Below, piece after piece: positions 47,401-61,299 of a stretch of 64,000 bases of DNA. A program made the translations under genes and the position numbers. How positions within the stretch are numbered: position 1 is the first letter of the stretch; each line of letters starts with the position of its first letter. Under the pieces are notes generated by a model. The model had not been told where the DNA came from. It saw only the letters and a list, made by a program, of their open reading frames with translations, and ran no database searches. The stretch is from Parus major (taxonomy: Eukaryota > Chordata > Aves > Passeriformes > Paridae), in NCBI RefSeq assembly GCF_001522545.3, contig NC_031770.1, positions 17,772,751 to 17,836,750 of the forward strand. Direction: 5' to 3'.

Positions 47401-49265
47401 GCCCCTTGCTGCACCCTCTGTGTTTGTTCTTCTGCTGGAGTAATGCACAGTTTTGAGATGGCTCTCAGATCAAAGTGTGCTAGTTAGGTTGTCTTACCCA
47501 GTCACTAAAGGCATTAGCTCCAACTTTCTGAAGTTCTGTGAAATCATCACAGCTTTTTCTTTGAATCTGCTGCAGGTCAGAGAATCAGAGTCCTTTTCAT
47601 CAAGGGCCTTCAGACATGCTCAGAGTATTTCCAGCACCTCCACAATTCATTAATTTTTTTTTTAATAGTTTCATTTTTCTGTTTAAATTTATTTTAAAGT
47701 GGAGGAACCTTCTACAAGATGAAATACAGGCATTTCATTGTCCAGATTCTGCAGTAAGGCCAAATTATAATTAATAAAAATAGGCAAGCACTTCAATATT
47801 ACACAATGTAGATTCACAAGATTTTTCCATATATTTTGAAACAACCACTTTGTCCCCATGATTCAAGAACCAGCTATCTAAGACTATAATTGGGTTGTAT
47901 TAATGTTAGGTATTTGGGTGAGTAATGTGTGCTCGTTCTAGAGTTTGCTCATTCTATAGCTAAGGCAAGCTGTTGCTGTGTTGGTAAAATATCACTGTGG
48001 TAAGACAGGAAGGATGGTAACACCACTGGAAAGAAGTAAAGTAGCTTGGATAAAGCAGGAGACAACTCACTTTGGGGCTTTCATTCAACCTCGGCATTTT
48101 TCAAAGCTTAGGATCATTATTTAGTTTTTATTTCATGTTAGTATCAAAGATGTAGAGTCAAAAAAATCATATAATACAGCAGTTACAACCACTGATTTCT
48201 GCCTGGAGTCAATCTGAAAATACAAGTTTTAGATTATTTTGAATAGAAATGTCTCCCAAACCCTTTCTGACATCTTGTATCCAACCACTCCTGGGCTAGG
48301 ACAAAGCTTAGAGTTGCATATAATTTTTACTGATCAAAGCTTTCATTTGCCTTGCATTTTCCCTGAATAAGGGTGTTTCTTGCTTTGCTCAGAAACCCCC
48401 AAAATTCAGAAATCTTGCAAAGCAGAGGATTTCCAAAATGTTTTGATTTTCTACTGTAACTTGACTCACTTGGTGAGTGACATATGACCTGCTCCTCCAT
48501 ATATGCTGCTACTTCTTACAAATTTCCTTCCACTTCTAAGAACAGGCTCAGAGGGAGAGAGAACAAACATGGCATGTGCCTCTCAATGCAAAGCAAGATA
48601 CTCTCTAACATATTTTTCACCTCAGCAGAGGTGATAAGACCTCTGTGCAATGCAATGAAAACTTCACAGGGAGAGGAAGGATGAGAGAGAGAAACTTCCT
48701 CATCAGGACTTTTGGTTTGGATTAACCCATTGCTAGAACTGGGAATAAATGCCAATTTATCAAGGTGGGTAGCCTGGATTGAAAGCCTGGGTTAGGACAT
48801 GCTGAGGTGATTATTCAGCTCTGGTCTGCTGTGCATGGTGAATGGTCCTCACCCTGCACTCAAACATGTTTTCCAAGGCAATCTGCTTGCTGGCACTCAG
48901 CCTCACAGAACCATCGTAAATGGCTCTGAGTTGTCATTGTGAATCAGGATAAAAACGATCCAGCTCATGCACAGAAAATGGAGATGTGCATTTTGTCCTG
49001 ATGCGTGTGTTAAGCTTTTCTTGGGCTCTGGCTCACAGTGGCTTTTATCCTTCAAACTGTTCATTATCAGTGTACTGCAGCAAACCCAATGGGCAGGGAT
49101 TATGCAACCACTGCCGCCCATTATCTTTTCCCATCTTCTTCTATCCCTTCAAAAGCAGTAGTGCAGAATTAATTATCATTCCTTTGAAAAGATATCTGAG
49201 AACATCATGTGGACCCTCCTTCTGCACAGCTTGCTTTCTAGTCAAAAGTGATTATGTAAAAACAT
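44407..49265. other. No gene recognised
   Basis: Almost 5 kb of unique sequence. Frames reach 100 codons without a domain. A TTTATAAATAG near 45602 resembles a TATA/MEF2 site, but no transcribed unit is evident. Confidence 0.5.
46088..46109 (+). repeat. 11-bp tandem duplication
   Basis: AATCCAGGCCA occurs twice in direct succession without a mismatch. Confidence 0.8.
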
Positions 49266-49270
49266 AATTC

Positions 49271-49330
49271 CATTGTTTCAACTTTGATTGATTCAGACAC
49301 ACTAGGCTTACAGTAATTAAGCTAATATAA
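49271..49330. promoter_or_regulatory. Possible regulatory block (SOX/TCF/homeodomain motifs)
   Basis: CATTGTTT (49271-49278, SOX type), CTTTGAT (49282-49288, TCF/LEF type), TTGATTGATT (49284-49293, PBX/HOX type) and TAATTA (49314-49319, homeodomain) lie within 50 bases. The grouping is suggestive, but AT-rich DNA produces such motifs often. Confidence 0.2.
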
Positions 49331-52300
49331 TGAACAAATCATCAGCAGTTATACGGCAAGTTAACAGGCTATAGCCAAATTGTTAAGCTGCAAATACATA
49401 GTGCTGAACTTTTTGCTTTTTGAGGACCTCCTAATTTAAAACCATGACTGAAACCAGATCACTTGTGCCCTTGCAACTGATTTAATTCATGTCTCTTCAT
49501 TCTAACACCATCAGCTTTGAATACCAAGATAGAAAACCAGCCTAACTGTAGATGCCTTTTCATCAGGCTTTGCTGGGGAGAACACGTGCTCCTGGTATCC
49601 CCTCCTGATGGGGAGTGCTCAGGATGCAAACTGATCTCCTGCCTTCCCATCCCTGTCACTGCTGCATCTGGAACAGGAACTAAAACTCAGTCAAAGCACC
49701 CACAGGAACATAATTCTGTGAGAACCCTTGGGAATAGCTGAGCCTGAGGCATGCTGGAGGAATAGGCATGGAGCAGTAACCCTATAAATTCTGGCCTTTT
49801 GCCTTCACACCATCAGGCAGGGCAGTCAAGTACAGACACATTTTTATGTAACAAAACTAGGTAGAAGTGCCGGTTCCTAAATTATAACCTTGACTTTTCC
49901 CAGCTACCACCTGGAGATGCTTCCTAAATATGTACTCTAGTGATGTAACTTTAGATGCTGGCAGATAGAGCTGTTAACACTGGATGCATCCATGGGAAGT
50001 TCTCTCTCCTCACCTGCTAACAAAGCAAAGGTGTTTTGTTACACCCACACACACATCAGTGGATCTTGACAAATGTATGACCTCAGCAAACAGAGCTACT
50101 GTCAAGCTTGATCTCTTAATTTTGTATTTCATACTTGTTGGATATTAGAAAGATGCAGATGACAGCTGCAGATCAGAGATTTTCAGTTACCCTCTCAGGT
50201 TTCTTCCCTGGCAACTATTGCTCTTTGGGATCTACCTGATTACTCACCAATACTCTCTAGACCCAATTTCTATTCTTGCTAAGATTTTGTCTAGTCAGCT
50301 GCTCCCTTCCACCAGCTTCCTTTAATTTTTTGATAGTTCATGTCATTTTGCAGATGGTGGTGAGAGTAATTTTGAGGAAACAGAAAGGACTTGTGCTTTC
50401 AGCTCCTCACTTCCAAAGGAAAACCGGGGACACTGAGATGGAGCTAAAATGTGTTTCAGTCCATCTCCTTTCCAGAAAAAGCTATGCATTGTTTTCATGA
50501 ATTTGATAAAACTAGTTTCTATCCCTGAACACTTTAATCTCTAATGTAGTTAGGGTAAAATAAAACAACAATGGCAAGTCATTTAAATAGAACATTTGGA
50601 ATAAAAAGGAATCTTGACTGTCAAAGGCACTTTGGCAAAGTTAGGCATTTCCCTGGTTGCACTGGGCTTGACCACAGTTTGACTTGCCAGCAGAATCTCA
50701 AAACATAACGTGGTTTCTGTCCTGTCCTATCTCAGCTGGTGCCATGAGATATCTGGCTGTACTTGGGAGTAAGTGGATTTATACTGGAAGATGTAGAGGC
50801 CTCTGAAAGTGGTTGAATAACACCTTCATGCCTGATCGGTTTTCTTTCAATTTTAAATTTTTATTTTTTTTATGAAGCGTAGCATTTGGTGAACAATGGA
50901 ATTATCACCTGCAATTTCTGTGGACTCCATACAAGAATCAATGTGAACAACTTTCCCTGCTCCATTACTCACTTTTGGGGAAAAGCTGAGTTTGATAAAC
51001 AGCAGTAATGCTTCTGGGGTTGATGGCTTTGTGTCACTACTCTGGATTCACAGGGCCACTGCACATGGAAGTTTAATGATCTCATAAATTCCAGGTGCTG
51101 TCTCACTCCTGCTACAGAACCCATCAAATAAATTCATCTCAATGCTCTACTGCCTCCATAGGCTTGCTGCAGGCTTTTCCATGCTGCTTTTCCCCCCTCT
51201 TTCTTTTACTGCTTTGTTTAAATCACTGCTCACACCCACAGCTGAGAGAGGGAGGTCATGTGTCCCAGCACAAGTAACAAAAGGGAATTGCTACCAGTGG
51301 ACACCAGAGTTTACTTTTACTGGGACAGTGTTGTGGTACTAAACTGCCCTGGTGGAGGCACACAATGCCAAGCTGCAGAAAGACTGCCCAGGCACAGACG
51401 AGCAGTGTCTGTGATGTTCTTCCTTTACTCTCCTTGCCTGCCTGCCACTGTTTCAACAGCCTGATTAAAAAGCATCAGCTGGGGAGGTGAGCACCTGCTT
51501 AGTCACTTTAGGTGGGAAACATCCTAAAACCTAATTTAAACAAAACCCAGAGGGCATATTGACCTATTTCATGGTCAGTGTTTCGGTCAGCATCTGCAGT
51601 ATCCATGCTGCTTGTCAGGTAGCAATTCCCACCATACATATATACTTTTTTTCCCAAATCTCACTTGATTCTGCCACACCAGACTGACCACTCCTTCCCT
51701 GGGCTGAGCCTCAGCCCTAGTGCAGAGCATAGCAGGAGACTCTCTGTTTCAGCACTTCAACAGAAAACAGAGGTGCACTAGGCTTACCTTAGGTTGCAAT
51801 ACAAGACCTGACATCCACGAAAACATCAGGCGTTTATCTGGCCTTGCTTATAGCAAAAACAAAGCACTTTACTGTCCCACTCTGCTCCTTTTTCTGCCAT
51901 TTGTAGCCAGAGCCTAAGGAAAGCAACACTCTGATGGACATACCCACCTCAGAAAGCGCCCCTCTGGGTCCCCACTGGGATGTGTAGGTGGATCAAATGG
52001 GGGAAATTAACATTTTAAGACTGCAATGCAGCCTCCAGTGTGCAAGGAGGCTCTGAAGAACCCTGGTTGCAGTTGGAAGGACAGGAGCAGCACTGCAGTT
52101 GTGGTAAAAAGCCAACCTATCCTTGCCTTCCTTGGTCAGAGGATAAGTTTGCCTTGCAAAGGAAACACTGCCTGCAAGTTCAGCAGCAAGAACTTAGTCA
52201 CAGCAAAGCATCAGAAAGCAAAGGGAAGAGGCAAGCGCAGCAACACAGGGGGATAAACAGCATGAAGGTACATGGGAATGGTGAACAGGTTCAGGAAGCA

Positions 52301-54340
52301 GAATTCCTCCTTCCCAAGGTCAGGATGTGCTGGAGCATGACAGGAGGGACTTGGTGACAGCAGAACAAGGTCTGAACAGCTCTACATGTTGCTCTCAGCC
52401 CTCATGGCCTTGAAGTAGTGGGGACATGTGATCCCTCCTCTGCTCTGGGATCTGATCAAAAACCAGAATTGCCAGTAGTTTGTTTCTTAGGATCACCCAG
52501 AACCGTGTTGTTTGGAAGCGTGGAGCTGGGCAGTACAGTGCCATCTCTTTCTCTTCAGGAGAGAGACATGTAAGAAAAAAATATCTTGAAATGGCACCTG
52601 AATGCCTGTGCTGGAGGGGAACTGCAGAGAACAGAGACAAAAGTCACAGAAACAGGGAGAGCAGATGAGAATTTGATGAACAAACCCCATTTCCAGGACA
52701 GAAAAAAATACATCAAAACTGACCATCTGTGCAGGAGCTTCTAACATTTGGCTTGCTGTGAAAGAAGGCAAAGTGACTGCCACCTTTGAAAAATAATAAT
52801 AAAAAAAAATCCCACTGAGCCTCTGTCACTGCAAACACTTTTCACAACTTTTACATAACCTCCAGACTTGGCCCTCTCAAGCAGCCTCAGTTTTGGTGAG
52901 GGAAGGTAGTCAGGCACAAACTGTGCTCACTGAGTTGATGAACTGTGTAAAAGGCTCCTGAGACATTTTCACTCCTAATTGATTGCAGAAAGCTTCTGTG
53001 ACATGTGTCGCTATCCACCTTGAGAAAAGCTTGACCCAAGGGGAATGTGAAACAGCAAACTGTGTAGCCCCTTGAAAAAAAAGTTTGCCTGGGGATAGTG
53101 CAAAATCCTCAGCACACCCCTTGTGCTGCTCTCCATCCTCACCTTTCTGCCTCCCAAGTGCTTTGTAAGAGGAGACTGGAAGAAAAGCACAGCATCTTAG
53201 ATGTAGCTGAATTATTCACAGCTTATGGAGCAAAAGGCTTTCTAGCTATATAACCATCTTGGAGGACTTTCACCAAGTTCTTCCTGGCTGTTACAGGGCA
53301 GCTGCTCTGATCTCGGCAAGCAGCGCCACTTGAGCATCCCTCTTAGTTCATGTGGATCTTGGGCATTCTTTGAGAAAAATGGGGACACAGCCTTCAGAAC
53401 AGTGTCTGTGAATTCTTCTGTGCCTGACCTGCGTCCTTTTTCATCCTGAATTTTTCAGAACTTGTTTTAATATTTCAGCTGGCTGATTTTCACATTGACT
53501 TACTATGATGTGAAAGGGCATGTCAGCATTTTCCCATTGGTACTGGTGAAAGTCATGGCTGTTCTCCTAGGAAGTCCTCACCAGCTGTGACACTGCTTAG
53601 AAGCAGCAAGGGAAGAAGTAGATTTTCCTTTCTTTTTCCCCTCAGCATTCTGCTTTTCTCTCCTCCCTAGCTTTGGATGGAACTGCTGGCACATCACTGC
53701 CCAGTGCTCCTGTGCAGCTGCAAGCTGCACAAGAGCAGCTGCGGGTGCCAGACCTGCCTAGTGCCATCTCAAAGAGAGAGTGGCAGGAGTGAGAAGAGCA
53801 GAGTGAGGGAATGTTTGTTCATTGTGCTCAGCCTCACAGGACCTCAGAGGTAGGCATGTTGCTCTTTTTGAGTGCTGAGATCAATCTTGAGAGAGGACAT
53901 GTGAAACAAAGACAGAAAGGCAGCAAATCTGAACTTGGTGCTGCACTTGGCAAAGGCTTTGAAACAGAAGGGGAAAAAAAGAAAAGCATGGGAAGGGATT
54001 TTTCTATCTTGTTCTTTAATCTCTCCTTGTTTTTATTTTGTTTTTTTGTCCCTGTTTGCTATATCAGTTGTTGCTATCACGCTCACAAGAGGTGGGTTTT
54101 GGACAGAAGCCCTTCAGAGCTCCTGCTTCATGTCAAACTATCAGCATATAAATGTGACCAAAGCTACCCAGCTTACCAAGGCATGGTGACAGCCCCACGT
54201 GTCTTATGCACTAAGGTCATGATGGAGCACATCAGGAAGCTTCTGATGGATCATGGCCCCATTCAGGCACAGGAATAAGTTAGCTGCAGTAATGCCAAGC
54301 ATTGGAACTCATTTTCAGAACTTCAAAGAATCACAGAGTT

Positions 54341-54361
54341 GCCATCAGCCATCAGCCATCA
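54341..54361 (+). repeat. 7-bp tandem repeat, three copies
   Basis: GCCATCA is repeated three times without mismatch and followed by a partial GCCA. Confidence 0.85.
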
Positions 54362-57300
54362 GCCAGTTATTTCAGGAGTAAGGCACAGAAAACCCTCCCT
54401 GTTTCCAGGCTCACAAACTTCATGAGCAGATCAAATCCCATCCTCCAAGTCTGAGAACTTTTCTCCATCACACCCTAGAACATGGACCCTGTGCTAAACA
54501 GGGTGAGAGGCTGTGTCACACACCCAGATCTCAGAAGATAGGTGGGAAATGAGGGGTGACTTCTGCTTACCTTGATATTAAAGGAAAATAATCTACATAC
54601 TGATGTTTTTCCTAGTGTTATAACTAAGTGACACAGGAAGGGACCAGTTCTGCTAGATAAACTAAATTTCTTTTTAATATTTTCTGATCCTGTGGTGGTC
54701 AGGGAGACCAATGCAGCCTCAGCAATGCTCTGAGATTATAGTGTTGGCTACAACCTACTCCAGTGATAGGTGTTTTCCTTTTTTAGTGACAGAGATTACC
54801 ATCCTCAGCTTCCAAAGATTTGCTTAGTTCTCCTTGCTGGCTTCCAACCAGGCACCTGTCCTCGAAATTGCTTCCCAAGTGCCAGTTGTTGGAACTGGCT
54901 CCTTGAAGAAGATCAGGCTGTGCAAACAAGCATTTGCCAGGCAGTCTTAATATGTTGTGAATGAGTATGAACAACAGACTTCTCTAGAGCTGATGCCCTT
55001 TATTTCACTCCTAAGGGCGGGTGGCCTTTTTGATGCTGCACCTTGCACACAACAGCTTTGAAAGCCTGTCTTTTGTTGCTGCTGGCTTGGAGCAGGATTT
55101 TGAAGCTTGGCTGCAGGCATCAAGGGGCCAGACTTCACCTTTCACTGAAATGTAATCAAATACATGGTACCTGCCTTCCAGATTTTACTTTTAACTGTCT
55201 CTGTTGTCAGCTTGTCCTCGATGGGCTGCCTCTAGAAGACTATGTTTGAGGTAAATGCTGCCTCTCTGATAAAACACTGAGGTACTCTGCCCCAGCTGTG
55301 GTACTCTAGCTAAGTCAGCCTAGCACAAATGAGAGATGGCTTCAAATGTCATCTCAGTAGCTGGTCAAGATGCACATGAAAATATTTCTTGGAACCCTGT
55401 TCTTTATTGGTTTTATGGAAATACATATCCACTCTAAGATGACTTTGTTTTCGTTATGATCTGCTCCCCTGTTCCCAAATGCTTGTAGCAGTTCATACAT
55501 CATTAAAGCTAGAAGCTGATAGAGCTTTCAAGTAATTACTAGTGACAAGTATAAATAGATAAAATAGAATTTGGTTTCCAATACTGAAAGCCTGCTTTCA
55601 AGAGAATTGCTAAGCAGCTCCTTTGTAGCTTTCTCATCTGACTGTAGAAAACCTTTTACTTTAAAGCTGATTATTCAGTCGGTAAGCAAGCCCCAGTTAG
55701 TGTGTAGCTAATGTTTAACTCAAGATGTGCTTTATATCCAAAGGTATTAGCCTGGGAGGGATGTAGTGCCTGAGGAAAGGAGAGTGATGTAACCACTGAT
55801 GGATGCATGGGGGAGAAAGTCGATGAGCAGCACAAAGGAATGAATCACAAACATGCCTCATTGTCCCAGATTGCTCATTTCTCTGGCAATTGTAGTAGTA
55901 GAGCTGCAAGTGAGTGTTGTAAGAGGGCAGGTACGGCACACACTGGGGAACTGGAGCGTGATTCAGGGATTGAAGGGAATGGTAGCTCCTGCTGAAGGCT
56001 CTCTCTCAGTAATGCACTGCTGGTAATTTAAGAAATGACTTCCTTAGAATGTCCTTGTTGTAAACTCTGAGCTCTGTGAACAGACTTGGGCAGCTTTGTT
56101 AATTTGTGTCTTTTACATGAAAAAGCTTTTAATTCCTTTTCCTTGAGATAAAAAAGAGCACCATTTAACAAAAAACATGTACCACATATTGTAGCAGGGG
56201 GCAATATGTAGTTAGCAGCTGTATAGGGGGCAAAAAGGTTTTGATAGGAAATTGTGAAGTTTAATTGTGCAGTCTGGATTGTGCTTTTGCTGTAAAATTT
56301 TTGGAACATCTTCATATGATCTCTGGGACAAGTCAGTACATCCTAGACCAAATCAGCACTGAGAACTGCTGTGGGATGTGAAGGGGAACTGGTTTTGGCA
56401 GAGTTCAGCTGGGACCTGTGATGCCATGGAACTCCCCTCAGCTGAACAAGCCTATTCATGAGGTCTTCCCAGGTATCCCCTTCCAGCTCATCATCATTTT
56501 TCCTCTAGCTTTCTCTTCATGACACTGCAGCTTGCTTGCAGCAGTGTGTGTGCTAGAGTGACACATGGAGCCCCAAAACAGCTGTAAAAGTTCACATAGG
56601 GAAGAAATGAAGGGGGAGTGCAAGGTCTTGTCTTCTTTCTTGGGGGAATATCCTTTCAGACTGTGAAACAGAGAGGATCTAGCAAAAGAGCAGTTAAAGG
56701 AGAGAAATCAGAGTTGCTGACTGTCTGCATAGTTGGCATGGGACCTGGGTTTTATTAAGCTTTCTCTGTCCATGGTATGTCCTGCCAGGATGTTGTGAGA
56801 CGGATGGGACTCACAAAATGTTTTATGTGTCTGTCTCAGGAGGCAACACTAAACTCTTTCCCAACAGATGGCGATGGTTTCATGGAAGTGACTTGTCAAA
56901 TGGACTAGAGCATCAGATGAGAGGAGAGTGAGAGGAAAGGTCTAGCTATCTTCTGCCTCTCCTAACTGCGTGCATGAGCTAAACATGGGGCACAAAATGA
57001 CCCTAGGGATCCTAGCAGTGTTATGGGACATGAGCTGACACAGGAAGTACCAATGTTCCTCAGGAAACCAGTGCACTCCTCGTCTGCCCTTGTGTAGAAT
57101 TGAAACAGGGATTACTGCAATCTAAATAAATCCAAGCAAGAAAAACAAAGGAGTATGCCTTTTCCTCACACTCATTAAAATTTCAAGATACATTTAAATA
57201 CAAAATAACAACCACCAAGAATCCTAGCCAGAGAAACTGAGTGTGTATTAACAAAGTAATGAAGCCAAAACTTGGGGGTTTTTCCAAATTCAAATTTATA

Positions 57301-57901
57301 AATTTTGTTGCATTTGTAGCTTTGAGAATCCAGACTGGTTTATTTTCAGTATATGGGGAAGAAAGGAGAAAATAGACAGCTTTATTTATTTTATCAATAA
57401 ATTAAATGGTTTGGGGTGGGACTTATTAGTGCTCAGTCCAGAGTAAGAAGGGAATACCTTTAGTCTTATAGAAGTGAAGGAGTAAAATTTTCTGATGATG
57501 TTCTTATGCTGCAGAGACTTTCTGGAAGCAACCCAGAATCAAATAGGCTTCTTTAATATGTCTGTTTTTCTGTTTGCTCCAATCCATCACTCCAGAATTA
57601 GCACCGGTGTAAGTGGTGGGTGAGGATTTGTGAAACTTTTTATTCTGTTAATGCTGCAAGAAAAATGCTTTCCTGACTATTGTACTCCAGCTAGGAAAAT
57701 GTGAATAAGTGCATTTGGTTTCTCTTGTTCCTCTCTCCTCCTTTTTTACCCATTTCTGTTCCTGTTTTCTCTGATTCCCGTGCTGGGGCATGTGCATTTC
57801 TATTTGAGCAGTGTGCTCCATGAATTTTTGCCCAAAGGAGGGTGTTCCATGGTCGCCCCAGGTAATCTTGAAAGAAGTCTGTGGGACAGCCGTGGGATAA
57901 G

Positions 57902-57930
57902 TGGTCATGAAGTCCTGGTCATGAAGTTCC
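57902..57930 (+). repeat. 14-15-bp tandem duplication
   Basis: TGGTCATGAAGTCC is followed directly by TGGTCATGAAGTTCC, which differs by one extra T. Confidence 0.8.
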
Positions 57931-58434
57931 TGGACCATTGGGGACCTGCACCCTTCTAGTGATGGAGAGCAGGACGGGGGGACAACCCAGATGCTGGTGC
58001 TGACCATGACCTTTTCCAAGGGGTGCTACAGTGTCTGGTTGTCTGGTGGTAAAAGCAAAGCTCTGTGGAAAGGAGCTCTGTAAAACATTCATCTGTCACT
58101 CTTTGGCCACGGCATCAACTGCCCCAGTCCTCTTCTGGCTCCCCTGAGGTGTTCCTCAGCTTCTCTCTTCTCTTTTTGATCTCTTCTAAACTTTCTTTTC
58201 CTTGCATAGTTTGTTTGAATCCCACTTGAAGGGAATATTGAGGGAAGAGGAATATATTGAAAATTAATATCTGACTTCCTATTGTCTTGGAATATTTTAG
58301 CATTTTCTCAGGTAATTGCCTCATTCAAGTCCTGAAGGACTTTTCCACCTCTAGGTAAGACAATTTAGTGCACATATCTCCAGGCTCTTTGTCTTTCTAC
58401 TAAAGAGTAAACTTCAATCCATTCTGTCCAATGA

Positions 58435-58466
58435 TTAGTTGTTATATAAGGGCATATAACAACTAA
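58435..58466. repeat. 13-bp perfect inverted repeat, 6-base loop
   Basis: TTAGTTGTTATAT (58435-58447) pairs perfectly with ATATAACAACTAA (58454-58466) across AAGGGC. The next 30 bases repeat the theme with several ATAAC units (about 58470-58494). It is AT-rich and could extrude as a cruciform. It may be the folded end of a lost element or local slippage. Confidence 0.75.
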
Positions 58467-58499
58467 CAACATAACAATATATAACATATATAACAAGGA

Positions 58500-61255
58500 T
58501 GCACATCAAGCTTACACAAATACTGTAATCTTCTCAGGTTCTCTGTACAGTGAGCAAGGAGCTACAAGGGGTCAGGGTTTTCTCCTTTCCACTCAGAATA
58601 CCCTGTCCTTTTCACTCTGAGAAGTGGGGCAAAAGAGAGAAGGGGTGAGAAACTGCTTAGTTTAACTGCACCCAATGGGACCTCTTCCACGATTCATTTC
58701 TTTAAGATGCAAAAGCTTCCAGAGGGCATTAGGATGATGTAGACACTCCCATCTCTGCATACTCAGCTTGAGATATCCTACAGAAGTCAGTTTATTAAAG
58801 GTTCCCAGTCTTTTCCATTTTGCCAGGTGATCTCCATAAGGATGTCTCTACGTGCACCCCAAAGTCACTGTGGGGAGCACAGACTGCCATTGCACATTCC
58901 ACAGCCTGTGCATAACCAGGCCTTTCCCTTCACAACACCTTTCCAACAGCATAAAAAGCTTGTTTTGTAATCCAGAGGCTCCAGTCTGATGTTTAACACA
59001 GACGTGTTAAAATCTTGTGGAAATTGCCTGGGAGTTATTGTTCCTTTTTATTAAAAAGAGGTAAACAAACCCTGAGAGATGTAAGTGAGGTAGCACCGTG
59101 CATGACTATTTAATAACAGGGTTTGTGAGGTTGTAATTCCCATGGTACCACCCAGCTTCTGCCTGCTATTGGTGGTTAATTATAGCATCCACAGGGCTCC
59201 CAGCAGCGGAGCAGAGGGACACAGCGTGGCCTCTTTCTGTTAGACTTTTCCTCCGCCTCAGCCTCCACTTCCCCTCCTGCCTGGAAGATAAAGAAGCAAA
59301 TCCCAATTTAGTCATCAAGGTCTGAGACACGCAGTGAATAATTCAATTCCTCATCTTCACACATGGACTCAGCTGTATAAACAAACTCAGCTGTTTCTGT
59401 AAAGCAGACAAATATATTTCTCAGTGTTTTTTGGGAATCGGATATATTGCTGTAATTGAAAGATGTGAAACTTAAAGAGAGAAAGGTCAGGAAAGCTTTG
59501 CTGGTGAAGCAGCAGGGTGAAAAGCCAGTGAACCCTGGCTGCTAGACCTGGAACTGGGGCACCAGCTGACACCCAACCTATCGATCAGGTACTCATGCCA
59601 GCAGGAACTCTGAGCTGCGTGGCTGAGAGTCACATATGGGACCAAGGGAAATGCTGACATTTGCCTCCCACAGTTCTTCCTGATGCTCTGTTCAACGTGT
59701 CTGCTTTGTAAAAGCCACCAGACCCCAAAAGGTATGAGATTAGTCAGGTTTTTGGCATGAAGGTACAGCTCCAAGAGCCTTATGGCCACAGCTGAGAAGC
59801 AGAGGTTTCAGTATGTGTGAGAATGTTGCCGGACCCCTGAGTCAGCACAGCTGCAAAGTGGGGTCAGAATGATCTTTATTTCCAGTAAAGAAGACGAGGC
59901 TCAGTGTGCAGAGGCTGGCTGCTCAGCCAGGGCAGCCACAGTGTAACTCACAGGCTGTTGGCTTACTCAGCTGTGACAGTGGGTGAGTGCAGAAATGCCT
60001 TGGCACTCCCCTGTGCCTCGGGACGGGGGTCTTTGGGCAAGGGTGCTCTGTTTGCAGAGTTAATTCATTCCTGTCTGCAGTATTGCCTGGGATGTGTGCA
60101 CGCACATGAATTTGGCTCTAACACGGCCTCTGATGAACCTTTTCTCTATTATTGCCATTCATCTGTTACACACTAGTATGTGTGTCTTGATGCTGCCTAC
60201 ATTTATCAGATACTAAGTACTGTGAATCATCTTCCACCTCCTGAAAGGAAAATTGCAATATTAATGGAGGGCAGCATCCCATGTGAAATAAGTGAGCTGG
60301 AAGGAATGACCATCCCATAGGTATCAGTCAAACAGTGGAATTAAAATTTACACAGGCTAAGTACACATCTCCAGGCTCGGCTGGGGTTAACCTGCCAGCT
60401 CTTGTGGATTTTAAATGTAATCTTTATTCTGGATACTGGGAGATTTTTTCTTGGCTTGAATTCTGAAGAACAATGTAACTAGCAAGATGAGCCAAGGTTT
60501 TCATACAAGAGGAGATGCTGTCTTCCTCTACTTATTTCACTTGAAGTAGCGCTTGGTTCTTAATACCAACACATCCTGTGGGTCTTGCTACAATGGTTTG
60601 AAAAAAAAATAATTATGTTCTGAATGCATAATCAAAATTTGGGACAGTGTGAGTTTAAGGCTGGGTAGGTTGCCACCTTTCCTGACTTGAGATTTCCTTG
60701 TGCTGCCTTCTATTGCTTGTTGCAAAACATGTAAAGTCATTGCCTGGAGCACACCAAGAGATGAGCTGTGTCAATGCATTAGCCTACAAGGTCAGGAAGC
60801 TTCAATTAAAGGAGTTTTTTTGCATTGTACAAACATACAAGAATCAATTCTTAAGCAGAGATAAATTAAAGGGACAGTCAGTCACTCTCAGAAATGGATC
60901 TCAGGCCTGGGGAGTGCAGTGGCAGATAGGTTTGGTGTGGTGATGGAGATGTATCTGCAGGAGAGCTGTGTCACACCACCTGAGCCAGTGAGCCCCAGAC
61001 AGGACAGTCATGGCACCCAGTGGTCCTCCATTCTCAGATGGTCACAGCTCAGAGTGGCTCCTCTCTCTGTCATTTCTGTGGGGCAAATGTGTCCTGTGGC
61101 ATCCTTGCAGCATGCACGGCCTCCTGCAGCAGGCAGTAGGGTCAGGGAGCTCCTCAGTGTGTCCTGCTGTAGGGACAAGCTTCAACAACCACCAGCAGGG
61201 GACCTCTGGGAGCATCTCACACCTCCTTCCCTGGTGCATCTTCCACAGGAAGAAA
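58500..61255. other. No gene recognised
   Basis: Unique sequence. Frames are at most 149 codons; the region from 60.9 to 61.5 kb has overlapping frames on both strands that cannot all be real, and no domain is seen in any. Confidence 0.5.
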
Positions 61256-61258
61256 ATC

Positions 61259-61292
61259 TTTGGGAAATTCCCAAATTTGGGAAAATTTGGGA
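61259..61292. repeat. Nested palindrome and 10-bp tandem repeat
   Basis: TTTGGGAA-A-TTCCCAAA (61259-61275) is a perfect 8-bp inverted repeat around one base. It overlaps CCCAAATTTGGG (61270-61281), a perfect palindrome, and a tandem pair of AAATTTGGGA (61273-61292). Confidence 0.7.
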
Positions 61293-61299
61293 AAATCCA

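Larger units (their letters stand above)
49400..58430. other. No gene recognised; repeat-poor
   Basis: Nine kilobases with no repeat family that I recognise. The longest frame is 155 codons (53811-54278 plus); it has a Lys-rich patch and a Phe-rich stretch that mirrors T-rich DNA, with no domain. Small tandem duplications are listed separately. Confidence 0.5.

Noticed and set aside
53811..54278. 155-codon plus-strand frame with a hydrophobic stretch
   Set aside because: The hydrophobic part is Phe/Leu from a T-rich run, and the Lys-rich part comes from an A-rich run. No signal peptide, domain or splice context.
54321..54361. CR1-like AATCACAGAGTT next to the CATCAGC repeat
   Set aside because: Only about ten bases resemble a CR1 tail and the following sequence does not continue the family.
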